A stretch of DNA of 42,574 nucleotides from Candidatus Gottesmanbacteria bacterium RIFCSPHIGHO2_01_FULL_46_14 (GTDB taxonomy: Bacteria > Patescibacteriota > Microgenomatia > UBA10105 > UBA927), in assembly GCA_001780895.1 (NCBI GenBank), contig MFJJ01000048.1:1-42574 (forward strand), read 5' to 3'. Below, piece after piece: positions 1 through 8,074 of the stretch (within the stretch, counting starts at the first letter, position 1; the number at the start of each line of letters is the position of its first letter). The translations under genes and the position numbers were made by a program. Under the pieces are notes generated by a model. It worked only from the letters and a program-made list of their open reading frames with translations. It had not been told where the DNA came from and ran no database searches.

Positions 1-2
1 TT

Positions 3-1319
3 ATTTATCTTGTAGACACCGGTAAAATAAAAGCCTTGAAGTTTCCCCAGTTCTGGTTTGAGTCCACGCCACAAGGAAAGTTTATGTTGACGATCGCGTT
101 TGGGCAATCAAAGTACTTCGTGGATTCCCTCGCCGAGAATACACGGCGGGGGTTGCGACAAAAAGTACGGCGTGGCGAATTTCCGGGGTTAGCGCCTCCC
201 GGATATCTCAATGACTCCCGAACCAAAACCATCGTCATCGACAAACGGATAGCCCCCATCATCAAAGAACTGTATGAGAAATTCGCCACCGGCAGGTACA
301 CGCTCTTTGATATGGCCGTCTTTTTGTCGCAACACGGCATGACTACAAGTGGCGGTAAGATCATGCGGGACAAAGCGTCATGGATCTTGTCTAATCCGTT
401 CTACTATGGCCACTTCCGGTATGCCGGGGAAATCCACGAAGGAACCCACGAGCCACTGGTTGCAAAGAAACTGTTTGATCAGGTACAGGAGGTCTGGAAG
501 AAGCGGAGTCACTCATGGCACGAGGAGCGGCCGGTCAAGCCCTACACCGGACTTTTTCGCTGTGGTGAGTGCGGCATGATGATCACGGCAGAGCTGAAGA
601 AAAAGTTTTATCCCACCACCAATCATCATGCCACCTATGTGTATTATCGGTGTACGAAAAAGTCCAAGGATCAGAAGTGCTTCCAGCCCTTCATCAGAGA
701 GGAGGCCCTTGACCGGCAAATCTCAGACCTCCTGCAAACAGCTTCTTTGCCCAAGGATTGGGCAGCAAAGATGTTATTGAAGTTGGATGAAGAAAAAGTG
801 GATGCTGCCCACTCCTATGGTGCGTGTGTTGCAGACAAACAGACAGAGATACGGGTAATCACTACCAAACTCCAGCGTCTTTTGGATTCCTACCTCGATC
901 AGGATATTGACCGTGATGATTACCGATCTCGGAAGGCAAAGTTCCTCTCCGAGAAAAAGACGCTGGAGGAGTCCGTCACCCGTCTGCAACACACGCAAAC
1001 GGCGTGGCTCGAACCCATGCGAGCATGGGTTAAAGAAGCATCAGAAGCGGAGCAAATCGCACGGGGGGAAGACAAAAACGCAAAAAAGGTATTAGCAGGA
1101 AAAATCTTCGGCTCGAACTTAACGCTGTTCCACAAAATAGCGCGCGGTGACGCGCGCGAACCCTGGGCGGCGCTACGCGCCGCCCCGACAAGTCGGAAAA
1201 TGGAGCGGGTGAAGGGAATCGAACCCTCGTCCCATCCTTGGGAAGGACGTATTCTGCCATTGAACCACACCCGCACGGGACAACTGGGATGCCCCATGAA
1301 TTATTTTATCACGATCTAG
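3..1319 (+). CDS. Serine recombinase, C-terminal part (recombinase domain plus zinc ribbon); 5' end outside window; natural C-terminus may be near 1200
   Basis: Frame is open from position 3 (IYLVDTGKIKALKFPQFWFESTPQGKFM..FGQSKYFVDSLAENTRRGLRQKVRRGEFPGLAPPGYLND). Zinc-ribbon CGECGMM...YYRCTKK. The tail RVKGIEPSSHPWEGRILPLNHTR is antisense translation of tRNA-Gly. Confidence 0.85.
   Translation: MYLVDTGKIKALKFPQFWFESTPQGKFMLTIAFGQSKYFVDSLAENTRRGLRQKVRRGEFPGLAPPGYLNDSRTKTIVIDKRIAPIIKELYEKFATGRYTLFDMAVFLSQHGMTTSGGKIMRDKASWILSNPFYYGHFRYAGEIHEGTHEPLVAKKLFDQVQEVWKKRSHSWHEERPVKPYTGLFRCGECGMMITAELKKKFYPTTNHHATYVYYRCTKKSKDQKCFQPFIREEALDRQISDLLQTASLPKDWAAKMLLKLDEEKVDAAHSYGACVADKQTEIRVITTKLQRLLDSYLDQDIDRDDYRSRKAKFLSEKKTLEESVTRLQHTQTAWLEPMRAWVKEASEAEQIARGEDKNAKKVLAGKIFGSNLTLFHKIARGDAREPWAALRAAPTSRKMERVKGIEPSSHPWEGRILPLNHTRTGQLGCPMNYFITI
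1201..1274 (-). tRNA. tRNA-Gly(CCC), CCA encoded
   Basis: Reverse strand GCGGGTGTGGTTCAATGGCAGAATACGTCCTTCCCAAGGATGGGACGAGGGTTCGATTCCCTTCACCCGCTCCA; 7-bp acceptor stem, anticodon loop TTCCCAA, GGTTCGATTC T-arm. Confidence 0.93.
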
Positions 1320-1885
1320 GGCAGGACGAATACGTTGCCGGCGTGGATGAGATTCGGGTTTGCCAGGTTATTGGCTTTGGCTATTTCAACCCATTTGTAC
1401 CCATCGCCATATTGGGCGACGGCGATGTTCCACAAGCTATCACCCCGTACCACCGTATACGTTTTTGCTGTGGCAGCTGGTGTTTCCGTTGCTGTACTTC
1501 CGATTGCTCCCATTGTCGGAGTCGGTGCTTGCGTTTCCGTTTGTGTGATCATCGGTGTTGCGACTGGGATCGTTAACGTCTGACCAACTTCAATATCATC
1601 TGCGCTTGAAAGATTGTTTGCGCCTGCGACATCCGACCAATTATATCCACTGCCATAATATTTTTCCGCAATCATCCAGAGTGTTTCTCCCTGGGCGACG
1701 GTATGGGTAGTCGGAAGGCTGATCTGACCTTGTTTTTGCTGTTCTTGTTCTTTTGCAGTTTGCCCGGCGCGATTGGTAAAGTAATTATAGATAAGGGTTC
1801 CGACGACTAAAACGACCGCGACACCCAGAATCAGAGAAACGAACGAATCGGGAGACTGAAGACGTTTTTGTATTTGTTTCCACAT
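1316..1885 (-). CDS. Membrane-anchored protein with two LysM domains
   Basis: N-terminal TM segment (FVSLILGVAVVLVVGTLIYNYF), then two LysM motifs (HTVAQGETLWMIAEKYYGSGYNWSDVAGANNL; YTVVRGDSLWNIAVAQYGDGYKWVEIAKANNL). GGAGG upstream of ATG. Confidence 0.88.
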   Translation of the reverse strand: MWKQIQKRLQSPDSFVSLILGVAVVLVVGTLIYNYFTNRAGQTAKEQEQQKQGQISLPTTHTVAQGETLWMIAEKYYGSGYNWSDVAGANNLSSADDIEVGQTLTIPVATPMITQTETQAPTPTMGAIGSTATETPAATAKTYTVVRGDSLWNIAVAQYGDGYKWVEIAKANNLANPNLIHAGNVFVLP

Positions 1886-2008
1886 TGTGAGAATGTTGTT
1901 CCTCCATTCTGGGTAGAAGTAATCCTAATAAAAGTATTTATAAGCTACTTTGATCTTCTTGTCTACTAGGCAAATAGGAATGGTCATGGTACCATTGAGG
2001 CTAGAAAA

Positions 2009-2082
2009 GGATCCGTGGTGTAGAGGCCCAACACGCGTCCCTGTCAAGGACGAGATCGGCGGTTCGAATCCGCTCGGATCCG
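2009..2082 (+). tRNA. tRNA-Asp(GTC), CCA not encoded
   Basis: GGATCCG...CGGATCC acceptor, loop CTGTCAA, GGTTCGAATCC T-arm; discriminator G2082 followed by CATG. Confidence 0.93.
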
Positions 2083-2083
2083 C

Positions 2084-3856
2084 ATGAAGCAGTTAACAAA
2101 CCTCGAACTTGCCGAGCTTCTAAGAAAAGTTTCTGCTGCCTACCAAATCCTCAACGAAAATAGGTTTAAAATTATCGCCTACGATCGGGCGGCTGATAGT
2201 ATCGAGCATTTAACCAGTGACGCCAAAGACTTATGGGATGACGGAAAACTCGATGAAATTCCCGGCATTGGGGAGGGTATTTCCCATTACCTCGACGAAC
2301 TGTTTCGTACCGGACACGTAAAGCATTTCGGCGATGTAATGAAACGAGTACCGGAGGCGGTATTTCCCCTGCTTCTTGTTCCCGGTATCGGACCCAAGAA
2401 GTCATATCGTTTGGTAAAAGAATTTGGTTTTACCCGTGCAAAAACAGCTGTTTCTGATTTGGAAAGGGTTGCGAAAGCCGGAAAAATTGCTTCGCTTGAA
2501 GGATTTGGGCAAAAATCAGAAGAAGTTATTCTCTCGTCACTCTCCCTATTTAAAAAAGGAGCAATCAAGGAAAATCGCATGGAATTACCGATAGCAGATG
2601 CAATCGCGCAGGATGTCATGGTGTATCTTCGCAAGTCTCATGACGTAGAGCATGTGGATGCGCTAGGCAGTTTGCGGAGAATGGTATCGACGATCGGGGA
2701 TATCGATATAGCAGTTGCGACCAAAAAACCAGACGTAGTCGTTTCTCATTTTGTAAAGTATCCCCATGAAAAACTCATTGACGAAGGACCGCAAGGGGCG
2801 ACGTTGCTACTTCATTCTGGTAGACAAGTAGATTTGCGCGTGCAAAATCCGGCCAAATACGGCGCAATGCTCCAATACTTTACCGGATCGAAGAATCATA
2901 ATATTAAACTTCGGGAACTGGCGCTTTCAAAGGGGTTGTCGCTCAACGAATACGGAATCAAAAATGTAAAAACCAGAAGGATGCGATCCTTCCATAGTGA
3001 GGTGGAGTTTTATAAGGAGATAGGGTTATCGTGGATTCCTCCGGAACTTCGGGAAGATCAGGGCGAGGTTGAGGCAGCACTTCGGGGTAAATTGCCTAAA
3101 CTGGTGGAGTTATCAGATATGAAAGGCGATCTTCATATGCATACAGATTACGATTTGGAGCCTTCGCACAATTTGGGTAGCGATGCGTTCGTCAAACACC
3201 TGGACAAAGCGGTGTCTCTGGGTTATGAGTACATTGGAATTTCTGACCACAACCCCTCGATGACCAATCACACGAAAGATCAAATTACCCAAATCATGAG
3301 AAAACGTAAAGAAACATATGAACAGATCCATGCTGCCTGGGGCAAGCGAGTTGCCCTGTTTATCATGTGTGAAGTGGATATTTTGCCCGATGGGAAATTA
3401 GCTCTGCCCAAAGAAGCATTTGAGTATGTGGATGCCGTTATCGTATCCATCCACTCAAGCTTTACGCAACCAAGAAGTGAAGTAACAAAGCGGGTTGTCA
3501 ACGCACTGACTGCACACCCGAAGGTGAGATTTTTTGGCCATCCGACGGGCAGGCTTTTAACAAAACGAGAAGGAGTTGATCTTAACTGGAAAGAAATTTT
3601 TGCCGTATGTAAAGACCAAGATATAGCGTTGGAAATTAACGCCTATCCGCAGCGTCTGGATCTTCCAGATACGATCGTCTACGACGCCGTGCGCGAAGGC
3701 ATCAAACTTTGTATCAACACCGATGCCCACGCTGTCGATCAAATGAATATGATGAAATATGGCGTGTCGGTCGCCCGCCGTGGCTGGGCAACAGCCCGTG
3801 ATATTGTGGACACGATGGAGTATAATGGTTTTAAGAAATGGTTAGATAAACTATGA
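2084..3856 (+). CDS. polX: DNA polymerase X family with C-terminal PHP domain
   Basis: PolX N-terminus ([14 protein letters not shown]..), [18 protein letters not shown] nucleotidyltransferase motif, PHP motifs [24 protein letters not shown]. Confidence 0.93.
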   Translation: MKQLTNLELAELLRKVSAAYQILNENRFKIIAYDRAADSIEHLTSDAKDLWDDGKLDEIPGIGEGISHYLDELFRTGHVKHFGDVMKRVPEAVFPLLLVPGIGPKKSYRLVKEFGFTRAKTAVSDLERVAKAGKIASLEGFGQKSEEVILSSLSLFKKGAIKENRMELPIADAIAQDVMVYLRKSHDVEHVDALGSLRRMVSTIGDIDIAVATKKPDVVVSHFVKYPHEKLIDEGPQGATLLLHSGRQVDLRVQNPAKYGAMLQYFTGSKNHNIKLRELALSKGLSLNEYGIKNVKTRRMRSFHSEVEFYKEIGLSWIPPELREDQGEVEAALRGKLPKLVELSDMKGDLHMHTDYDLEPSHNLGSDAFVKHLDKAVSLGYEYIGISDHNPSMTNHTKDQITQIMRKRKETYEQIHAAWGKRVALFIMCEVDILPDGKLALPKEAFEYVDAVIVSIHSSFTQPRSEVTKRVVNALTAHPKVRFFGHPTGRLLTKREGVDLNWKEIFAVCKDQDIALEINAYPQRLDLPDTIVYDAVREGIKLCINTDAHAVDQMNMMKYGVSVARRGWATARDIVDTMEYNGFKKWLDKL

Positions 3857-4407
3857 ACCCTCTCTATATTGTCATCGGATTAATAGTTTTAGTGGGACTG
3901 TACTTTCTTTCTCTCTATAACGGACTGGTTTCTCTCAAAACACGTATTGAGGAAGCATGGAGCCAGATCGATATCCAACTCAAACGCCGCGCAGATTTGA
4001 TCCCCAATCTCGTCGAAACAGTCAAAGGCTACGCAAAACACGAAAAAACGGTATTTTCTGAAGTTACCAAGGCACGAAGCGCGCTTATGGGAGCGCAAAG
4101 TCTTCCGCAAAAGGCCCAAGCCAGTGACATGCTCACTTCTGCATTGGGCAAACTCTTTGCGGTAGCCGAAGCCTATCCCCAACTCAAAGCGAATGAAAAT
4201 TTTGTCCAACTCCAAAAAGAGCTTTCTGATACAGAGGATAAAGTGGCCTATTCGAGGCAGTTCTACAATACGATCGTTAACGAATACAATATAAAAATTC
4301 GTACCTTCCCTAATACGCTCTTTAACGAAATGCTCGGGTTTAGCGAAAAAGAATTCTTCGCCGCTTCGGAAGAAGAGAAAAAAGCCATAAAAGTAAAGTT
4401 CGATTAG
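3853..4407 (+). CDS. lemA: LemA family protein
   Basis: N-terminal TM then [39 protein letters not shown]; overlaps polX stop by ATGA. Confidence 0.95.
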   Translation: MNPLYIVIGLIVLVGLYFLSLYNGLVSLKTRIEEAWSQIDIQLKRRADLIPNLVETVKGYAKHEKTVFSEVTKARSALMGAQSLPQKAQASDMLTSALGKLFAVAEAYPQLKANENFVQLQKELSDTEDKVAYSRQFYNTIVNEYNIKIRTFPNTLFNEMLGFSEKEFFAASEEEKKAIKVKFD

Positions 4408-4416
4408 CCTTCGGTT

Positions 4417-4777
4417 TGTCATTCCGGGCTTGACCCGGAATCCAGTGTTCATGGTAAGACACTATTTTGTTTATATCCTTGCGAGCAAAAGAAGCGGTAC
4501 ATTATATATTGGAATCACCAATCGCATTACCAGACGCACGTTGGAGCATAAGCTGAATATAGTCGAAGGATTTACAAAGAAATATCAAGTTCACTCGTTG
4601 GTATATTACGAAATATATACGGATGTTAAGGAGGCTATTAAAAGAGAAAAACAGTTAAAATGGTGGAGACGTGACTGGAAAATAAAATTGATAGAAACGG
4701 AAAATCCAAAATGGGAAGATCTCTATAAAAAAATCATTTTCTAAGAACTGGATCCCGGCTCGATGGCCGGGATGACA
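4417..4777. mobile_element. Candidate autonomous element: GIY-YIG gene bracketed by oppositely oriented palindromic termini
   Basis: Left TGTCATTCCGGGCTTGACCCGGAATCCAGT; right ACTGGATCCCGGCTCGATGGCCGGGATGACA. The right end's reverse complement aligns with the left end. Sits between lemA and htpX. Confidence 0.7.
4451..4744 (+). CDS. GIY-YIG nuclease superfamily protein (URI/YhbQ-like)
   Basis: MVRHYFVYILASKRSGTLYIGITNRITRRTLEHK...FTKKYQVHSLVYYE..AIKREKQLKWWRRDWKIKLIE..NP.W.DL. ATG at 4451 follows the left repeat. Confidence 0.92.
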   Translation: MVRHYFVYILASKRSGTLYIGITNRITRRTLEHKLNIVEGFTKKYQVHSLVYYEIYTDVKEAIKREKQLKWWRRDWKIKLIETENPKWEDLYKKIIF

Positions 4778-4787
4778 AGAAAAAAAT

Positions 4788-5687
4788 ATGTCCATCCATT
4801 CCCAAATTCAAAGTAACGTTACCAAGACGTACGTGCTGATGAGCGCGTTTATCGCATTTGTGGTGTTGGCCGGCTACGTCATGGGGCAGGCGTTGGGGTA
4901 TGGCAATAGTTGGATGTGGGTAGCGGTTCTCTTTTCCATTGGATCGAGTTTCATAAGCTACTACTGGGGAGACAAGATCGTCCTTGCGATGAGCAAAGCA
5001 AGACCCGCTGATCGAAAACGTGATTTTGATTTCTTTACGGTTACAGAGAATTTAGCCATAGCTGCGGGTATTCCCAAACCAAAACTCTATGTCATAGATG
5101 ACTCGGCGATGAACGCATTTGCCACCGGTCGCGATCCCCAACATGCCGTTGTGTGCGCGACAACCGGGATTATTGAGCGCCTCGAACGTCGCGAACTCGA
5201 AGGTGTCATTGCCCATGAGCTCTCGCACGTCAAAAACTTTGACACGAGACTCATGGCAGTGGTAGCAGTGCTTGTTGGGACGGTTGCGTTTTTAGCAGAC
5301 ATGTTTATGCGAAGCCTTTGGTGGGGAGGGGGTCGGAGGAGCCGCGACGACAACAACGGTATTGGGCAAATCATGCTGATTGTTGGGATTGTCTTAGCCA
5401 TCATCACACCGATTCTGGCAACACTCATTCAACTTGCCATTTCCCGAAAACGCGAATTTTTAGCTGATGCGTCGAGTGCTGATCTCACGCGCTACCCTGA
5501 AGGATTAGCCCGCGCGCTTGAAAAATTGGGACAAGATAAAGAAGTTCTTGAGGCTGCAACAAACGCCACTGCGCACCTGTATGTGGTCAATCCCTTCAAA
5601 GGTAAACAATTTGCCGCGTGGTTTAGCAATATGTTCAATACGCACCCGCCTTTATCCGAGCGCATAAAGATGTTACGATCGATGTGA
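4788..5687 (+). CDS. htpX: Zinc metalloprotease HtpX homolog
   Basis: VIAHELSHVKNFDTRLM (HExxH), SRKREFLADASSADLTRYPEGLARALEKL, multiple TM segments. Confidence 0.95.
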   Translation: MSIHSQIQSNVTKTYVLMSAFIAFVVLAGYVMGQALGYGNSWMWVAVLFSIGSSFISYYWGDKIVLAMSKARPADRKRDFDFFTVTENLAIAAGIPKPKLYVIDDSAMNAFATGRDPQHAVVCATTGIIERLERRELEGVIAHELSHVKNFDTRLMAVVAVLVGTVAFLADMFMRSLWWGGGRRSRDDNNGIGQIMLIVGIVLAIITPILATLIQLAISRKREFLADASSADLTRYPEGLARALEKLGQDKEVLEAATNATAHLYVVNPFKGKQFAAWFSNMFNTHPPLSERIKMLRSM

Positions 5688-5688
5688 C

Positions 5689-6948
5689 ATGCTCCATATT
5701 GCGATCCTTCTCGGTAAATTAGTCTCCTGGGCAAGTAAAACATTTGGACTTGGTGCCGGGGCGACGTGGCCGGGGGAGATTGCTCTTCGACTAAACCCCA
5801 CTATTCTTTCTTCTCTCGCTTGCAACCTTAAGAAAGGCGTCATTCTCGTTGCCGGTACTAACGGTAAAACCACCACAAGTAAAATGATTCAAATCATTTT
5901 AGAACAAAATGGATTGTCGGTCGTTCATAATTCCAGTGGCGCAAATCTCGACAATGGGATTGTTTCAGCATTGATTGGTAAGTCAAATGCGGATTGGGGT
6001 GTGTTTGAGGTCGATGAGAATACGCTGCCCAGTGTTATTTCTGTATTGTCATTCCGGCCGAAGAGCCGGAATCCAGAAAAAAAACAATGGATCCCGGATC
6101 AAGTCCGGGATGACAAAAGAACAATCATCGTGCTTCTCAATATCTTTCGCGATCAGCTGGATCGGTACGGAGAAGTTGATGTGATTGCGCAGAAGTGGGA
6201 AAAAGCGCTCCGGGGAAGCAAAGCCACGATTATAGCAAATGCGGATGATCCCCTCATTGCACACCTGGGATTATTCGCGAAGGCAACGTTTTTTGGTATT
6301 AACGACAAGACGAAATTTTTTACCACGATGGAACACGCAACAGATTCGACGTTCTGTTTAAACTGTGGCAGTCGTTTGAAGTATGAAGGCATCTATTTTT
6401 CCCATCTCGGCATCTGGGAATGTACAAAGTGCAGAGAGAAACGACCCAAACCGAATATTTCCGACGGGAAATCTCCATTACCCGGGCTTTACAATCTCTA
6501 CAACACTCTGGCGGCGATGAGCGTTGCAAAAATACTCGGCATAAAGGCAGACTTGGCAGGGTTCCACCCTGCATTCGGGAGACAGGAAGAAGTCGGCAAT
6601 GTGAAGATTTTTCTCTCCAAAAATCCTGCTGGTTTTAATCAATCGCTTCGAACGGTTCTCGAGCTCGGAGCAAAAAATCTCCTTTTCGTATTAAACGATC
6701 GTATTCCCGACGGCCGCGACGTTTCCTGGATCTGGGACGTGGATTTTGAAATGATCCCGAAAGATGTATCGGTACGGGTGAGCGGGGATCGTGTCTATGA
6801 TCTTGCGTTACGACTTAAATATGCAGGTATCAAGGCGGACATATATGAAAATCTAGAGGATGCGCTATCTGGTCCACTGTACGTGTTACCAACGTACTCG
6901 GCAATGCTTGAAGTCCGAAAAATTCTGAAAGGTCGGAAGATACTATGA
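5689..6948 (+). CDS. murT: Mur ligase family, lipid II isoglutaminyl synthase subunit MurT
   Basis: VAGTNGKTTTSKMI P-loop, FEVDENTLP, NIFRDQLDRYGE, cysteine zinc cluster CLNCGSRL..CTKC, PAFGRQE..KNPAGFNQ; adjacent gatD. Confidence 0.92.
   Translation: MLHIAILLGKLVSWASKTFGLGAGATWPGEIALRLNPTILSSLACNLKKGVILVAGTNGKTTTSKMIQIILEQNGLSVVHNSSGANLDNGIVSALIGKSNADWGVFEVDENTLPSVISVLSFRPKSRNPEKKQWIPDQVRDDKRTIIVLLNIFRDQLDRYGEVDVIAQKWEKALRGSKATIIANADDPLIAHLGLFAKATFFGINDKTKFFTTMEHATDSTFCLNCGSRLKYEGIYFSHLGIWECTKCREKRPKPNISDGKSPLPGLYNLYNTLAAMSVAKILGIKADLAGFHPAFGRQEEVGNVKIFLSKNPAGFNQSLRTVLELGAKNLLFVLNDRIPDGRDVSWIWDVDFEMIPKDVSVRVSGDRVYDLALRLKYAGIKADIYENLEDALSGPLYVLPTYSAMLEVRKILKGRKIL
6047..6115. repeat. Palindromic element copy 2 (69 bp), in frame inside murT
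   Basis: TGTCATTCCGGCCGAAGAGCCGGAATCCAG-AAAAAAAACAA-TGGATCCCGGATCAAGTCCGGGATGACA; two inverted imperfect palindromes. Confidence 0.88.
6555..6571. repeat. GGCAGGGTTCCACCCTG palindrome inside murT, identical to the RAYT-associated repeat
   Basis: 17-bp identity with 11620-11636 and 11799-11815. Confidence 0.6.
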
Positions 6949-7670
6949 AATTAACAATCGCCTGGCTTTACCCAGATTTAATGTCGACCTATGGAGATCG
7001 TGGAAATATTATCGTTCTCACCAAACGCTGTCAGTGGCGAGGGATAGATGTAGGAGTAAAGGAAATTACACTTGAAACGTCAGTTTCTGAGTTAAAGAAA
7101 AGTGACTTGATTTTCATGGGAGGGGCGCAGGATCGACAACAAAAATTAGCTGGCACTGATTTTCTCAAGCATAAAGGTCCTTTCGTAAAAGAAATGGTGG
7201 AAAAAGGGATCCCGGCGCTATTTGTCTGCGCTGCCTATCAATTCGTCGGCCATTATTACAAGCCCTATCAAGGCGATCCGATTCCGGGTGCTGGGATTTT
7301 TGATCTCTATACCGAGCATCCGAGCGATCAAGCCAAACGCTTGATCGGCAATGTCGTAGCAGAAGTTATCAGTTCAAAAAAGACGATCGTCGGGTTTGAA
7401 AATCACGGAGGCAGGACGTATTTAGGAAAAAATCTTGCCCCGTTTGCCAAAGTCATCAAGGGTTTTGGCAATAATGGTGAGGATGGCTACGAGGGAGCAG
7501 TGTACAAAAACGCCATCGGCAGCTACTTCCACGGCCCGCTCCTTCCTAAAAATCCGCACGTTGCCGATTGGCTCATAGCCAAAGCGCTTGAGGAAAAATA
7601 CGGGAAAAAAATCAAGCTTGTGGAATCAGACGATACACTCGAGTGGCACGCGCATCGTTTTGCGCTATAA
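6945..7670 (+). CDS. gatD: Lipid II isoglutaminyl synthase glutaminase subunit GatD (CobB/CobQ-like amidotransferase)
   Basis: LYPDLMSTYGDRGNI, MGGAQDRQQ, VCAAYQFVGHYY, GFENHGGRTYLG, SYFHGPLLPKNP. Confidence 0.93.
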   Translation: MKLTIAWLYPDLMSTYGDRGNIIVLTKRCQWRGIDVGVKEITLETSVSELKKSDLIFMGGAQDRQQKLAGTDFLKHKGPFVKEMVEKGIPALFVCAAYQFVGHYYKPYQGDPIPGAGIFDLYTEHPSDQAKRLIGNVVAEVISSKKTIVGFENHGGRTYLGKNLAPFAKVIKGFGNNGEDGYEGAVYKNAIGSYFHGPLLPKNPHVADWLIAKALEEKYGKKIKLVESDDTLEWHAHRFAL

Positions 7671-7671
7671 T
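7643..7671 (+). promoter_or_regulatory. Predicted promoter for gatC (-35 GTGGCA, 17-bp spacer, -10 TATAAT)
   Basis: Perfect TATAAT at 7666-7671, 9 nt before the gatC ATG. Confidence 0.55.
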
Positions 7672-7680
7672 GGCAGCACG

Positions 7681-7983
7681 ATGAAAGGTGGTTTGACTCC
7701 CGACCAAGTACATAAAATTGCCCGGCTTGCTAATCTGATTCTTACGAGCGAGGAGGTTGAGAAATTTGCACCGCAACTTTCGGCTATACTCGAATTCGTT
7801 TCAAAACTTCAAAAGATTCCGACGAAAGACGTTATCCCCACTTCTCAAGTCAATGGACTCGAAAATGTTTATCGCGAGGATGAAATAGATAAAAGCCGCA
7901 TGCTTACACAAGAAGATGCGTTAGCTAACGCACCGGCAACGCACAATGGATTTTTCAAAGTAAAAGCGGTTTTTGGAGAGTAA
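7681..7983 (+). CDS. gatC: Asp/Glu-tRNA amidotransferase subunit C
   Basis: LTPDQVHKIARLANLILTSEEVEKFAPQLSAILEFVSKLQ; followed by gatA/gatB. ATG at 7681 is the natural start. Confidence 0.9.
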   Translation: MKGGLTPDQVHKIARLANLILTSEEVEKFAPQLSAILEFVSKLQKIPTKDVIPTSQVNGLENVYREDEIDKSRMLTQEDALANAPATHNGFFKVKAVFGE

Positions 7984-7993
7984 TATATTATGG

Positions 7994-8064
7994 TGTCATC
8001 CCGGCCACCGAGCCGGGATCCAGGGCAGAAAGTGCATGGATTCCGGGTCAAGCCCGGAATGACA
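7994..8064. repeat. Palindromic element copy 3 (71 bp), gatC-gatA intergenic
   Basis: TGTCATCCCGGCCACCGAGCCGGGATCCAG...TGGATTCCGGGTCAAGCCCGGAATGACA. Confidence 0.88.
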
Positions 8065-8074
8065 AAACGAAAAT

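Noticed and set aside
1238-1576. Plus-strand 112-aa ORF over LysM gene
   Set aside because: Antisense to the well-supported LysM protein; Cys-rich content is a codon artefact.
4430-4450. TTG start of the GIY-YIG ORF within the repeat
   Set aside because: Codons come from the palindromic terminus; ATG 4451 gives the normal family N-terminus.
3889-4452. 187-aa minus-strand ORF over lemA
   Set aside because: Antisense shadow of LemA; composition F/R/I-rich with no motif.
5975-6184. 69-aa ORF in alternative frame containing HSGRRAGIQKKNNGSRIKSGMT
   Set aside because: Alternative-frame translation of the palindromic element inside murT.
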